Source of the DNA: Marinicauda salina
GTDB lineage: Bacteria > Pseudomonadota > Alphaproteobacteria > Caulobacterales > Maricaulaceae
Reading direction: 5' to 3'
DNA length: 64,000 bases
NCBI RefSeq assembly: GCF_003122085.1
Contig: NZ_QEXV01000001.1
Coordinates: 496,001 to 560,000 of the forward strand
This document shows positions 35,620 to 45,310 of this stretch, piece by piece. The stretch's first letter is position 1. Every line of letters begins with the position of its first letter. Below the pieces are notes generated by a model. That model did no database searches and was not told where the DNA came from. It worked only from the letters and a program-made list of their open reading frames with translations. The position numbers and the translations under genes were made by a program.

Positions 35620-38079
35620 CTACTCGAAGTCCCAGCCGATCGGGCTGCCCGGCGGGATCGCGCTGCGCGGCGGCGAGACGCTCTCGCCGCGATCGAGGCG
35701 CTCTAGGCCGGCCTCGACCATCGACGCCAGCCAGGCGCGGTGGGCGCTGCGGCCGTCGAACAGCCCGCCGCCGTCCTCGGCGATCGCTTCCAGCCGCGCC
35801 CTCGCCGGGGCGGCGACGCGGGCCGGGGCGTGCTCGACGAGGTGGAGCAGCTGGCCGGCGTACTCGGTCTGGACCGTTTCGCGGATGAGGCCGAGATGGG
35901 CCGGTTCGCGCCGCGGCGCGTCGAAGGCGGCTTCCTCGACGGCGTCGAGCACGGTCGCGATGTCGAGCTGATCGGGATCGCGCGCGCTCTGGTCGGCGAC
36001 GCGCGCCAGGCGCTCGGCCGACAGGCTCGCGGCCAGGGTGATCCGCGCCGCCGCGCCGGCCGCGTCGGTGCGCGAGAAGCCGGGATAGCCGCTCTGGGCG
36101 AACAGCTCGCGCCGCACCGCCGCCTCGTAGTCGGCGAACACGTCGGGCTGGAGCAGGTCGAGGACGGGCCCGGGGATGTCCAGCGCCTCGGGGCGGATCG
36201 TGTCGACGAGCGCGTCGAGCGCGCGGCGCTGCTCGGCGGCGGGGATGGTCGTGATCGGCGCGGGATCGCCCGTGTTGAGCTGGTAGGCGAAGCGCCGCCC
36301 GCCGATCGCTTTCGCCGCCGCCTCGGCCTGGTAGCGGTGATACAGGTAGATCGGCACGAAGACCGCCCTCAGCTCGCTCAGCGGCCGGCCTTCGGCGAGA
36401 TTGCCCGCCCCGAAGGTCTCCAGCGCGCGGGCGCGCACGGCCATCACCTCCGCGAGGTGGGCGACCGGGTCGGCGCCGTTGTCCCAGAGGCTCGCTTCGG
36501 GATAGGCCGAGCCGAGCCCGCGGGCGTGCCGGTCGGAGATGTATTCGAGCCCGTCGGCGCGCGCTTCGGCGATGATCGCGTCGAGCGCGTCGGCCTCGTC
36601 GACGCCCTCGGCGAAGTCGGAATAGAGCCAGCGGATCGCGGCGACGTCCCATTCGCCGATGCCGACGTCATAGGCCTCGGAGACGTCGAGTTCGCCGTCT
36701 TCGCCCACCGTCACCAGCGGGGCCGGGTAGTCCATGACGGATGAGCGGTCGTTGGTGCTGGCGATGAAGTTGTGCGCGATCCCCAGCGTGTGGCCGACCT
36801 CGTGGGCGGCGAGCTGGCGGATGCGCGCCAGGGCCAGCTCGACGGGATCGTCCGCCGCGCCGCTGCCCGTCGCCTCGGCCCCGAGCAGGCCCTCGAAGAT
36901 CATGCGGTCCTGGCGCACGCGCTGGCTGCCGAGAATGACCGAGCCCTTGAGGATCTCGCCGGTGCGCGGATCGGCGACGCTGGCGCCGTAGGACCAGCCC
37001 CGCGTCTGGCGATGCACCCACTGGATCGTGTTGTAGCGCACGTCGAGGGGATGGACGCCCTCGGGCAGGAGCTCGACGCGGAAGGCGTCCTCGTAGCCGG
37101 CCGCGGCGAAGGCGTCCTCCCACCAAGACGCGCCCTCGATCAGGGCGGCGCGCACGCGCTCCGGCGCGCCGCGATCGACATAATAGACGATGGGTTCGAC
37201 CGCGGGGCTGGTCTCGGCGTCGGGATCGGTCCGCTCCAGCCGGTGGCGCACGGCGAAGCCGGTGCGCACCGCCTCGTCGAGCGGCGCGGCGGTGTTGTAG
37301 ACGCGCATGTCGAAGCCGCCCGAGCGCGGATCGAGCCGGCGGCGCGCATAGCCCGCATCGGGAAGCGCGACGAAGGAATGGTGCTGAACGAGCGTCACCG
37401 CGCGGGGGTCCGGGGCGGTGGCCTGAACCTCCTCGCCCGGCTCGGAACTGGTGAGCGTGACGCGCGCGTCGAGCTCGACATTCTCGGGAAAGGCCAGCGC
37501 CTGGTCGAGCACGGGCGCGCTGCGCTCGGCGTCGACGGAGAAATCGCCCTGCTCGGCCTCTTTCAGGCGCGCGGCCATGCCGATGCGGTCGGTCGCGAGG
37601 AAACCCGCAAGATCGACCAGCACGCGGCCGTCCTCGGCGGTCGCGGCGATCTCGCCCGACCAGATCACGGACTCGGCGAAGGACTGCGTGGTCGCCAGCG
37701 CTTCGTCGGGCCCGGCCCCGAGCGCGGCGTAGTCAGTGTTCTCCAGGATGAACAGCACGCGATCGCCGGCGCGCTCGACGCGCAGGAGTTCGGCGGCGAT
37801 CCCGTAGCCGCGGTCGAGGCCGACCGGGTTGGAGCCGAGCCCGGCGGTGAGCCGCGCGGTGTGGATGTAACGGCCGAGCACGCCCTGCTCGTCCGGCGCG
37901 AAGGCGGCCAGAACCGCGCCGTCCTCGGCGTCGATATGGAGATCGAACAGGCCGGGGCGGTGCTCGGTCTCCGCGATGCGCTCGGCGAAGCTGGCGTCGT
38001 CTTCCTGGGCCGGGCTCGCGGCGGTCATGAGAAGGGCGAGGCCGGCGGCGGCCGCCGCCGTCTTGAGGGCGTGCGTCAT
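35620..38079 (-). CDS. Secreted zinc metalloprotease of the DUF5117/DUF4953 metzincin group
   Basis: 819 residues. A signal peptide (A-A-A-A-A-G-L-A-L-L-M-T-A-A-S-P-A-Q) ends near 25. The zinc site is the extended metzincin form H-E-V-G-H-T-L-G-I-A-H-N-F (about 430-442), with the Met-turn S-V-M-D-Y-P some 12 residues later. The N-terminal 250 residues are the beta-rich DUF5117 region, the centre the protease (V-D-R-G-A-P-E-R-V-R-A-A...W-W-E-D-A-F), the C-terminus DUF4953-like. It probably acts in the periplasm or outside the cell on unknown peptides. Confidence 0.88.
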   Translation of the reverse strand: MTHALKTAAAAAGLALLMTAASPAQEDDASFAERIAETEHRPGLFDLHIDAEDGAVLAAFAPDEQGVLGRYIHTARLTAGLGSNPVGLDRGYGIAAELLRVERAGDRVLFILENTDYAALGAGPDEALATTQSFAESVIWSGEIAATAEDGRVLVDLAGFLATDRIGMAARLKEAEQGDFSVDAERSAPVLDQALAFPENVELDARVTLTSSEPGEEVQATAPDPRAVTLVQHHSFVALPDAGYARRRLDPRSGGFDMRVYNTAAPLDEAVRTGFAVRHRLERTDPDAETSPAVEPIVYYVDRGAPERVRAALIEGASWWEDAFAAAGYEDAFRVELLPEGVHPLDVRYNTIQWVHRQTRGWSYGASVADPRTGEILKGSVILGSQRVRQDRMIFEGLLGAEATGSGAADDPVELALARIRQLAAHEVGHTLGIAHNFIASTNDRSSVMDYPAPLVTVGEDGELDVSEAYDVGIGEWDVAAIRWLYSDFAEGVDEADALDAIIAEARADGLEYISDRHARGLGSAYPEASLWDNGADPVAHLAEVMAVRARALETFGAGNLAEGRPLSELRAVFVPIYLYHRYQAEAAAKAIGGRRFAYQLNTGDPAPITTIPAAEQRRALDALVDTIRPEALDIPGPVLDLLQPDVFADYEAAVRRELFAQSGYPGFSRTDAAGAAARITLAASLSAERLARVADQSARDPDQLDIATVLDAVEEAAFDAPRREPAHLGLIRETVQTEYAGQLLHLVEHAPARVAAPARARLEAIAEDGGGLFDGRSAHRAWLASMVEAGLERLDRGESVSPPRSAIPPGSPIGWDFE

Positions 38080-38231
38080 GGATGTCTCCCGCGGGTGTCG
38101 GCGCGAGCCTAGCCGCGGGCGTCGGCGAAGTCATCCGGCCCCAACCGGGCTTGAGCCGCGGCTTGCACGCGCCATACTCTCGCGCGACGGCGGCGGGATC
38201 GAAGCGGCGCGCCGGCCGGCCAGGAGGCGGC

Positions 38232-38813
38232 GTGAAAAAGCTCATCATCGCGATCGGCGGCGCCAGCGGCGTGATTTACGGCGTGCGCCTGCTCGAGATC
38301 CTGAAGGACCTGCGCGACGTCCAGACCCATCTGGTGATGAGCCGGACGGCGCAGATCAATCTGCGCGTCGAGACCGACTGGAGCGTGGATCAGGTCCGCG
38401 CGCTCGCCGACGAAACCTACAAGCCCGGCGATCTCGCCGCGCCGGTCTCGAGCGGCTCGTTCCGCACCGACGGCATGATCGTCGCCGCCTGCTCGATGAA
38501 GACGCTGTCGGGCGTGGTGAACTCCTACGCCGACGACCTGATCGTCCGCGCCGCCGATGTCTGTCTCAAGGACCGCCGGCGCCTGGTGCTGATGCCGCGC
38601 GAGACGCCGCTGCATGAAGGCCACTGCCGATTGATGTACGAGGCCTCGAAGCTCGGCGCGATCATCGCCCCGCCGATGCCGGCTTTCTACCAGCGTCCGG
38701 AGAGCCTGGACGACATGGTGACCCAGACCGCCGGGCGCGTGCTCGACCTGTTCGACATCGACGCCGGCGTGGTCTCTCGCTGGGCCGGCGCGGCGAGCCC
38801 CGAAACCCCGTAA
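38232..38813 (+). CDS. ubiX: Flavin prenyltransferase UbiX
   Basis: 193 residues. UbiX attaches a dimethylallyl group to FMN, making the prFMN cofactor for UbiD decarboxylases in ubiquinone synthesis. The FMN loop I-G-G-A-S-G-V-I-Y-G-V-R-L-L starts at residue 7; S-M-K-T-L-S-G-V-V-N-S-Y-A-D-D and M-P-R-E-T-P-L-H are family hallmarks. GTG 38232 has a perfect AGGAGG 5 bases upstream; the longer upstream frame is rejected. ubiD is not in the window. Confidence 0.95.
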   Translation: MKKLIIAIGGASGVIYGVRLLEILKDLRDVQTHLVMSRTAQINLRVETDWSVDQVRALADETYKPGDLAAPVSSGSFRTDGMIVAACSMKTLSGVVNSYADDLIVRAADVCLKDRRRLVLMPRETPLHEGHCRLMYEASKLGAIIAPPMPAFYQRPESLDDMVTQTAGRVLDLFDIDAGVVSRWAGAASPETP

Positions 38814-38888
38814 TTCTCCCGTTTGACGGGTCGCGCGACCGCGCGCATCCTTTCTCCCATAACGGCGAAAACGCTCGGGGAGATCATC

Positions 38889-39662
38889 ATGGTGCGATTG
38901 AAGAAGGTGCGGCGCGACGCGCCCTGGGACTGGCTGAAGTCGGGCTTCGCCGACATGATGAAGACGCCGGCGATCTCGATCGGATACGGCGCGGTCTTCA
39001 CGCTGGTCGGCATCGGGATCACGCTGGCCTTGTGGATGGGCGGCCAGGCCGCCGCCGCGCCGGTCTTCGTCGCCGGGTTCGCGCTGGTCGCGCCCGCCTT
39101 CGCCGTCGGCGTCTACCGCATCAACCAGGTCCGCGAGGCCGGCCATGCGCCCCGCCTGTTCGACTTCTGGGCGATCCCGCCCAGCCGGCTCGGCCAGCTG
39201 GCGCTGCTGAGCGTGCTGTTGCTGGTCTTCTTCCTGACCTGGGCGCGGCTGGCCCAGTTCCTGTTCGCCTATTTCGCCCACGAGAGCTACATGCCGCTCG
39301 GCGAGTTCTCGCGCTTCGCGCTCACCGACCCGGCGGGCCTCACCCTCATCGTCGTCGGCACGGCGATCGGCGCGGTGCTCGCCTTCGCCGCCTTCATGGT
39401 CTCGGCGCTGGCCTTCCCGATGCTCGCCGATCAGGACGTCGACGCGGTCACCGCCGTGGTGGCCAGCGTGAAGGCCGTCCTCGCCCAGCCCTTCGTGATG
39501 ATCACCTGGGCCTGGCTGATCGCCTTCATGGTCGCCGTCGGCGGCGCGCTCTTCCTGGTCGGGATCGCCGTGGCGTTTCCCTGGCTCGCCCATGCGAGCT
39601 GGCGGGCCTATCGCGATTTCGCCCCCGAGCCGGAGCATGCGGCGAGCGTCAACGCGGCGTAG
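38889..39662 (+). CDS. DUF2189 family integral membrane protein
   Basis: 257 residues with six hydrophobic segments. The N-terminal cytosolic piece R-D-A-P-W-D-W-L-K-S-G-F-A-D-M and the Y-R-I-N-Q-V-R-E-A-G loop are typical of DUF2189, an alphaproteobacterial membrane family without a settled role that is often found near respiratory or cbb3 genes, as here. ATG 38889 has GGGGAG at good spacing. Confidence 0.75.
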   Translation: MVRLKKVRRDAPWDWLKSGFADMMKTPAISIGYGAVFTLVGIGITLALWMGGQAAAAPVFVAGFALVAPAFAVGVYRINQVREAGHAPRLFDFWAIPPSRLGQLALLSVLLLVFFLTWARLAQFLFAYFAHESYMPLGEFSRFALTDPAGLTLIVVGTAIGAVLAFAAFMVSALAFPMLADQDVDAVTAVVASVKAVLAQPFVMITWAWLIAFMVAVGGALFLVGIAVAFPWLAHASWRAYRDFAPEPEHAASVNAA

Positions 39663-39953
39663 GTTCCGAGCAAACTCCCTCCCTCCCCCTCGTGGGGAGG
39701 GTGGACGGACCGAAGGTCCGGCCGGGTGGGGGGCGTCGCCTCCTGAAACCCCGGCCGACCGGAGGGAGAGCCGGGGCCTCCCGACGGTCAATCGCGAAGA
39801 GGTCCCGGATCGCGCCTGCGGCGCGCCCGGGATTTCAATCACCCCACCCCGCTCGCTGCGCTCGCGTTCGGCCGGTCGATCGATCCCCCGGATCGATCTT
39901 TGCGGCCTCACCCCCATCAAGGGGAGGGAGGGTGACTCGACACGTCCGACCGC
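39663..39953. other. Repeat-rich convergent spacer
   Basis: 291 bases, no gene. Holds a CCTCCCC...GGGGAGG hairpin (39682-39700), a GGACGGACCGAAGGTCCGGCC stem (39701-39723), the 35-bp dispersed repeat copy 2 (39747-39781) and a CACCCC...GGGGAGG pair spanning 39840-39930. The GGGTGGGG ends echo the composite element but the layout differs. Confidence 0.6.
39747..39781. repeat. 35-bp dispersed intergenic repeat, copy 2
   Basis: Same as 2977-3011 apart from a C-to-G change in GGAGGSAGAG. Both copies lie in repeat-dense spacers about 37 kb apart. Confidence 0.75.
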
Positions 39954-40142
39954 TCAGCCGCCGCGTTTCTTCCCCGCTTCATCCTCCTCGTCGACGATCG
40001 GGCCCTCGTCGTTGAGCAGGATGCGTTCGGCCGCGCCGTCGAGATCCTCGTACTGGCCCGAGCGCACGCTCCAGAAGAAGGCGGCAAGGCCGAGCGCGCC
40101 GAGAAAGAGCGCGGCGGGGATGAGCCAGAGCAGCGCGGTCAT
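39954..40142 (-). CDS. ccoS: cbb3 oxidase assembly protein CcoS
   Basis: 62 residues, one N-terminal membrane helix, then the CcoS signature W-S-V-R-S-G-Q-Y-E-D-L-D-G-A-A-E-R-I-L. CcoS is needed for heme/copper insertion in the cbb3 oxidase. Its ATG overlaps the ccoI stop (ATGA at 40139), making it the last gene of the ccoNOQPGHIS operon. Confidence 0.93.
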   Translation of the reverse strand: MTALLWLIPAALFLGALGLAAFFWSVRSGQYEDLDGAAERILLNDEGPIVDEEDEAGKKRGG

Positions 40143-42316
40143 CGCTTCGCCAGCCTGAGCGCATTGCCGGTGACCAGCAGCGACGAGCCCGACATCGCGA
40201 TCGCCGCGACCAGCGGGGTGACGAAGCCGAACACCGCGAGCGGCACGGCGATGCAGTTATAGGCCGCGGCCAGCGCGAAATTCTCGAACACGCGCCGCCG
40301 CGAGGCGCGGGCCACATCGATGGCGACGGGGATGGCCGAAAGCTTGTCGCCCTGGATGACCAGGTCGGCGGCCGAGCGCGAGATCTCGGCGGCCGAGCCC
40401 ATCGAGATCGAGACATGGGCCTCGGCCAGCGCCGGGGCGTCGTTGAGCCCGTCGCCGATCATCACCGGATCGAGGCCGTCCTCCACCAGATCGCGGATGC
40501 GCGCGATCTTCTCGTCGGGCTTGAGATGCGCGGTCCATCGATCGATCCCGATCGTCTCGGCGGCGGCGCGCACCGGCGCCTCGCGGTCGCCCGACAGCAG
40601 CTCGCAATCCAGCCCGCGCGCCTTCACGCCGGCGATCGCTTCGGCCGCGTCGGCGCGCAGCCGGTCGGCGAAGACGAAGCGGATCGGCGCGGCGTCGTCG
40701 ATCTTCAGCCAGGCCTCGAGCGCGGCGTCGCCGTCTCCGGCCTCGACATCGAGCCAGCCCGCCGAGCCGAAGCGCACGCGCTGTCCGTCGACGCGGCCCT
40801 CGATCCCGCCGCCGGAGACCTCGGCGATGTCGGCGGCGGTGTCGCCCATGCCGGCGGCGTCGGCGACGGCGCGCGAAAGCGGATGCCGCGAGGTGCGCGC
40901 GAGCTTGGCCGCGATCTCCAGCGCGCCGTCGGGCAGGTCGTCGGCGTTGACCAGCTGCGGCTTGCCCAGCGTGAGCGTGCCGGTCTTGTCGAAAACCGCG
41001 TAGCGAGACGTCGCCAGTCGCTCGAGCGCGTCGCCGGCCTTGACCAGCACGTTCTCCCTGAACAGCCGCCCGCAGGCGACGACCTGGACGGCCGGCACGG
41101 CGAGACCGAGCGCGCAGGGACAGGTGATGATCAGCACCGCAATGGCGTTGAGGATGGCGGTGCGCACATCGCCGGTCAGCACGATCCAGCCTACGAGCGT
41201 GGCCAGGGCGAGCGTGTGAACGACCGGCACGTAGAGCCGCGCGGCGTGGTCGGCCAGCCGGACATAGCTCGAGCGTTTCTGCTCGCCGGCCTCGACGAGG
41301 CGGGCGATCTCGGCGAGCAGGGAATCCTCGCGCGCCGCCGTCGCCCGGATCGTCAGCGCGGCGTCGAGATTGACCATGCCCGAATAGACCGCGTCGCCGG
41401 GCCCCAGCGTCAGCGGCGTGGTCTCGCCGGTGACCAGCGCGGCGTCGACCGAGCCGCGCCCCTCGATCACCTCGCCGTCGACGGGCATGCGGTCCCCCGC
41501 GCCGACGACCAGCCGGTCGCCGGGCTCGACGTCGCGAGCCGGGATCGCGCTCACCGTCCCGTCGGGCGCCATGCGGTAGGCGACGCTGGCCTGCATCGCC
41601 GCCAGCCGGCGCGCCGACGCGCCGGCCCGGGCGCGCAGGCGGGAATCCAGATAGCGCCCGATCAGGAGGAAGAAGAGCAGCATGACCGCGGCGTCGAAAT
41701 AGGTGTCGCCGGCGCCGATCGCGGTCTCGTAGACCGACAGCCCGCAGGCCAGCAGCACGGCCAGCGAGATCGGCACGTCCATGTTGACGTGGCGGGATCT
41801 GAGCGCGCGCCAGGCGCTCTCGAAGAAGGGCCGGCCGGCGTAGGCCGCCGCGGGCAGCGCGATCAGGCCCTGCAGCCAGTGCAGGAACTGCTTCGTCGTC
41901 GCGCCCATCTCGCCCTCGCCGGACCAGACCGCGATCGACAGCAGCATGACGTTGGCCATGGCGAAGCCCGCTACCGCCATCGCGCGCAACAGCCGCTTCT
42001 CCTCGCGGCTGGTCGCGTCCTCGGTCTGCTCGGGCGCGAAGGGCCGGGCGGGATAGCCGAGCGCCCTCAGCCGGGCGACGATGGCGTTTGCGCGCGTGGC
42101 CGCCCCGTCGAACGTCACCGCCAGCCGGCCAGTGGAGAGATTGAGCCGGGCGGTCTTCACGCCCTCCATCTCGGAGAGCCCGCCCTCGATCTTGGCGATG
42201 CAGCCCGCGCAGCGCGCGCCCTCGACGGCGAGATCGAGCGATTTCGTCCCGTCGCGCTCGCGCACGAAGGCGGCGGGATCGGTGTCGGAGACGGGATCGA
42301 TGACGGCGTCGGCCAT
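40139..42316 (-). CDS. ccoI: Copper-transporting P1B ATPase CcoI/FixI
   Basis: 725 residues. Exports Cu(I) to the periplasm for the CuB centre of cbb3. N-terminal metal-binding domain with C-A-G-C; eight membrane segments; the C-P-C transport site in T-C-P-C-A-L-G-L-A-V-P; phosphorylation motif D-K-T-G-T-L-T; S-R-H-P; and hinge G-D-G-L-N-D-A-P-A-L. It differs from CopA by the assembly-type layout and its place between ccoH and ccoS (21-base gap, then 4-base overlap). Confidence 0.95.
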   Translation of the reverse strand: MADAVIDPVSDTDPAAFVRERDGTKSLDLAVEGARCAGCIAKIEGGLSEMEGVKTARLNLSTGRLAVTFDGAATRANAIVARLRALGYPARPFAPEQTEDATSREEKRLLRAMAVAGFAMANVMLLSIAVWSGEGEMGATTKQFLHWLQGLIALPAAAYAGRPFFESAWRALRSRHVNMDVPISLAVLLACGLSVYETAIGAGDTYFDAAVMLLFFLLIGRYLDSRLRARAGASARRLAAMQASVAYRMAPDGTVSAIPARDVEPGDRLVVGAGDRMPVDGEVIEGRGSVDAALVTGETTPLTLGPGDAVYSGMVNLDAALTIRATAAREDSLLAEIARLVEAGEQKRSSYVRLADHAARLYVPVVHTLALATLVGWIVLTGDVRTAILNAIAVLIITCPCALGLAVPAVQVVACGRLFRENVLVKAGDALERLATSRYAVFDKTGTLTLGKPQLVNADDLPDGALEIAAKLARTSRHPLSRAVADAAGMGDTAADIAEVSGGGIEGRVDGQRVRFGSAGWLDVEAGDGDAALEAWLKIDDAAPIRFVFADRLRADAAEAIAGVKARGLDCELLSGDREAPVRAAAETIGIDRWTAHLKPDEKIARIRDLVEDGLDPVMIGDGLNDAPALAEAHVSISMGSAAEISRSAADLVIQGDKLSAIPVAIDVARASRRRVFENFALAAAYNCIAVPLAVFGFVTPLVAAIAMSGSSLLVTGNALRLAKR

Positions 42317-42337
42317 GGGGCTCAGCCTAACATGCGG

Positions 42338-42826
42338 CTACTCCGCCGCGTTTTCGACGAACATGCGCCGGCGCAAGGAAAAGGCCGGCCCGTTTTCGCC
42401 CTCGGCGGCGAGCGTCCAGGCGCCCGGCGGGACGGCGCCGGGCTCGGCGATGTAGACGCCGGTCTCGCGCTCGACGAAGTCGAGGATCACGTCGCGGGAG
42501 GTGTCGGCGGGATGGCGCAGCGCGCCGGCGAGTTCGAGCCCGCCGACCGGGCCGCCTTCGGGATCGGAGACGGAGACGATCACGCGGTCGGCGTCGATGT
42601 CGACGGCGGCCTCCCAGCCGCGGGCGGCCTGGGCGCGGCGTTCCTCGAGCACCTGGTTGAAGGCCAGCCCCTGCACGTAGGAACGCTCCACCTCCTCGCC
42701 GCTGAAGGTGCGCACCGCCAGCGTGATGAAGGTCGCGTTCACCGCGATGGTGACGGCGAAGAAGGCGATCATGCCGATGAGCACGTGCTTTCCCGTGATC
42801 GGCCCCTTGAACCCCTTGAACCTCAT
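42338..42826 (-). CDS. ccoH: cbb3 oxidase assembly protein CcoH/FixH
   Basis: 162 residues. One membrane helix (14-37: L-I-G-M-I-A-F-F-A-V-T-I-A-V-N) and a periplasmic beta-domain ending P-G-A-W-T-L-A-A-E. FixH stabilises early cbb3 assembly intermediates. Its ATG overlaps the ccoG stop by 4 bases. Confidence 0.93.
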   Translation of the reverse strand: MRFKGFKGPITGKHVLIGMIAFFAVTIAVNATFITLAVRTFSGEEVERSYVQGLAFNQVLEERRAQAARGWEAAVDIDADRVIVSVSDPEGGPVGGLELAGALRHPADTSRDVILDFVERETGVYIAEPGAVPPGAWTLAAEGENGPAFSLRRRMFVENAAE

Positions 42827-44301
42827 CGCGTCGCTCCGGTCTGCAGGGTCGAGCGCGTCCGGGCGGTCTCGCCGGTTTCGGGATCGGTGACGATGAAGGT
42901 GATCGGTTCGCTCGGCGAGTCGACCGCGCCGGCCGGCAGGGACAGGAAGATTCGGAAATCCTGCGTCCGATCGCGCCGCACCGTCAGCCGGTCGCCGTCC
43001 TCGACGCCCAGCACCCGCATCTCGATGGCGGGATCGCCCTCCACGCTGAGATCGAGACTGCGCGGCGCGTTGGCCTTGTTGAGGACCTTGAGCGTGTAGC
43101 CGTTGCGCACCGAGCCGTCCGACAGCTCGACATAGTTCGGGTTGCGGTCGCGGGTGACGTTGAGCTCGAGCTCGGACCGCGTGGCCAGCGCGTAGAGCAT
43201 GATGGCGAGCACCACGACGAGCGAGACCGCGTAAACCAGGGTCCGCGTCCGGATGAAGCGATAGCGCGGCTGCTCGCCCTTCATGCGGCGGTCGATATTG
43301 TCGTCGGTGTCATAGCCGATCAGCCATTTCGGCCGGCCGACCTTGTCCATGATGTCGTTGCACGCGTCGATGCACAGCGCGCAATGGATGCATTCGAGCT
43401 GCGGGCCGTTGCGGATGTCGATGCCCATCGGGCAGGCCGCCACGCACGCCTTGCAGTCGATGCAGTCGCCGCGGCCCTCCCAGCTGTCGCCCTTCTTGTG
43501 GGGCCCGCGCGGCTCGCCGCGATCGACCTTGTAGGTGACGTTGAGCGCCTCGCGGTCGGTCATCGCCGCCTGGATGCGCGGCCACGGGCACATATAGGTG
43601 CACACCTGCTCGCGCATGGTTCCCGCGAGCGTGTAGGTGGTGAAGGTCAGGATGCCGAAGAACAGGTAGGAGGTGAGCGCCGCCTCGCCGGTGAAGAAGT
43701 TGTTAAGCGTGTCGAAGGCGTCGTGGAAATACAGGATCCACGCCCCGCCGGTCGCCCCGGCGATGATGAGCCAGACGGCGTGCTTGGAGACCTTGCGCCA
43801 GGCCTTGTTGAAGCTCCACGGCGCGCGGTCGAGCTTGATGCGCTTGTTGCGGTCGCCCTCGAAGAAGCGCTCCACCGCGATGAACAGGTCCGTCCAGACC
43901 GTCTGCGGGCAGGCGTAGCCGCACCAGACCCGGCCGAACAGCGCGGTCACCAGGAACAGCGCCAGCGCCGCGGCGATCAGCAGGCCGGTGATGTAGTAGA
44001 CCTCCTGGGGCCAGATCTCGATCCAGAAGAAGTAGAAGCGCCGGCCGGCGAAATCGACGAGCACGGCCTGGTCGGGCGCGCCCGGCCCGCGGTCCCAGCG
44101 CACGAAGGGCAGCAGGTAGTAGAGGCCGAGCGCGAAGGCCATGAAGGCCCACTTCGCGGCGCGGAATCGACCGTGCACGAGCTTGGGATAGATCGGCTCG
44201 CGCTTCTTGTAGAGCTCGCGCTGTTCGGCGTCGTTGACCGCGACGGCGTCGGATCGTTCGACGCCTTCGGCGGCCTTCGGCCGGGCGTTGATCAGGTTCA
44301 T
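42823..44301 (-). CDS. ccoG: Cytochrome oxidase accessory protein CcoG (FixG/RdxA), 4Fe-4S
   Basis: 492 residues. About five membrane helices, a W-C-G-Y-A-C-P and C-T-Y-M-C-P-W pair, and two ferredoxin-like clusters C-I-D-C-K-A-C-V-A-A-C-P and C-I-H-C-A-L-C-I-D-A-C. CcoG is proposed to reduce Cu(II) to Cu(I) for cbb3. The C-terminal 120 residues form an Ig-like periplasmic domain. ATG 44301 excludes an upstream extension into ccoP; GGAG lies about 10 bases before it. Confidence 0.94.
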   Translation of the reverse strand: MNLINARPKAAEGVERSDAVAVNDAEQRELYKKREPIYPKLVHGRFRAAKWAFMAFALGLYYLLPFVRWDRGPGAPDQAVLVDFAGRRFYFFWIEIWPQEVYYITGLLIAAALALFLVTALFGRVWCGYACPQTVWTDLFIAVERFFEGDRNKRIKLDRAPWSFNKAWRKVSKHAVWLIIAGATGGAWILYFHDAFDTLNNFFTGEAALTSYLFFGILTFTTYTLAGTMREQVCTYMCPWPRIQAAMTDREALNVTYKVDRGEPRGPHKKGDSWEGRGDCIDCKACVAACPMGIDIRNGPQLECIHCALCIDACNDIMDKVGRPKWLIGYDTDDNIDRRMKGEQPRYRFIRTRTLVYAVSLVVVLAIMLYALATRSELELNVTRDRNPNYVELSDGSVRNGYTLKVLNKANAPRSLDLSVEGDPAIEMRVLGVEDGDRLTVRRDRTQDFRIFLSLPAGAVDSPSEPITFIVTDPETGETARTRSTLQTGATR

Positions 44302-44344
44302 GGTCTGCGCTCCGCGTCCGGCGTGTCCGCCGGACCCCGCGCGG

Positions 44345-45310
44345 TCAGCGGCCGCCGGCCGTCCCCGGGCCGTCGACGCCGCGCCGCGCGGCTTCGATGA
44401 ACTCGTCCTCCTCGCCCCCGCCGAGCAGGTAAACATAGACGGCCAGGGAGGTGATGATCGGCTCCTCGAGCCGGTCCTCCCAGTACGGCATCACGCCGTA
44501 GGGGCCGCGCCAGATCGTGTCGCTGATCTGCTCGGGTTCGCCGCCATAGAGCCAGATGTCGTCGGTCAGGTTCGGCGCGCCCTGCGTGCGGTCGCCCGTC
44601 CCGTCGGCCATGTGGCAGGCGGCGCACTGCGCGTCGAAGATCTCCGCGCCCTGCTCGGCCGCCGCGATGGAAGTGGGCTCGCGGCCCGACAGGGTCAAGA
44701 CATGGGCGGTGACCTGGTCGATCTCCTCGCGGGTCAGAAGCCCGTCCCGGCCGTAGGCGGGCATCTGGGAAAAGCGCGTGTCGGGATGCTCCGAGCGGAT
44801 GCCGACTTCGAGCGTGTGACGGATCGCCTCATAGGTCCCGCCCCACAGCCAGGCGTCGTCGTTGAGGTTCGGATAGCCGATGAAGCCCTGCGCGCCCGAG
44901 CCGTGGCAGGTCGCGCAATTGTCGCCGAAGGCCGACCGGCCGGCGGCGAGCGCGAAATTGAGCAGATCCGGATCGGACTCGACGGCGGCCACGCCGCCCT
45001 CGGCGACGGCGGTCTGGAGCGCGTCGAAATTGTCCGCGCGGCTGGCCCGCAGCTGGTCCATCGCCTCGGCGACATTGGCGCGCTCGGAGTGATTGCGCAG
45101 GCCCTCGGTGTGGCCCTGGAAGCCCGGCGGCGCGGGCAGGGCCGGCATGAAGATCATGTAGATCACCGACCAGACGATGGAGGCGTAGAAGATCCAGACC
45201 CACCAGCGCGGCAGCGGGTTGTCCAGCTCCTTGATGCCGTCCCACTCGTGGCCGGTGGTGCCGACGCCGGTGACGTCGTCGACCTCGGGCTTGTCGTGCT
45301 CGTCAGCCAT
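44345..45310 (-). CDS. ccoP: cbb3 oxidase diheme subunit CcoP
   Basis: 321 residues. One helix near 36-58, then two class I cytochrome c domains with C-A-T-C-H and C-A-A-C-H heme sites and M-P ligand regions (F-S-Q-M-P-A-Y and Y-G-V-M-P-Y-W). It brings electrons from cytochrome c to CcoO. Its start overlaps the end of ccoQ by 8 bases. Confidence 0.96.
   Translation of the reverse strand: MADEHDKPEVDDVTGVGTTGHEWDGIKELDNPLPRWWVWIFYASIVWSVIYMIFMPALPAPPGFQGHTEGLRNHSERANVAEAMDQLRASRADNFDALQTAVAEGGVAAVESDPDLLNFALAAGRSAFGDNCATCHGSGAQGFIGYPNLNDDAWLWGGTYEAIRHTLEVGIRSEHPDTRFSQMPAYGRDGLLTREEIDQVTAHVLTLSGREPTSIAAAEQGAEIFDAQCAACHMADGTGDRTQGAPNLTDDIWLYGGEPEQISDTIWRGPYGVMPYWEDRLEEPIITSLAVYVYLLGGGEEDEFIEAARRGVDGPGTAGGR

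Noticed and set aside
38082-38231. Longer N-terminus of UbiX
   Set aside because: The extension is Arg/Gly-rich and unrelated to the family; GTG 38232 has the ribosome site.
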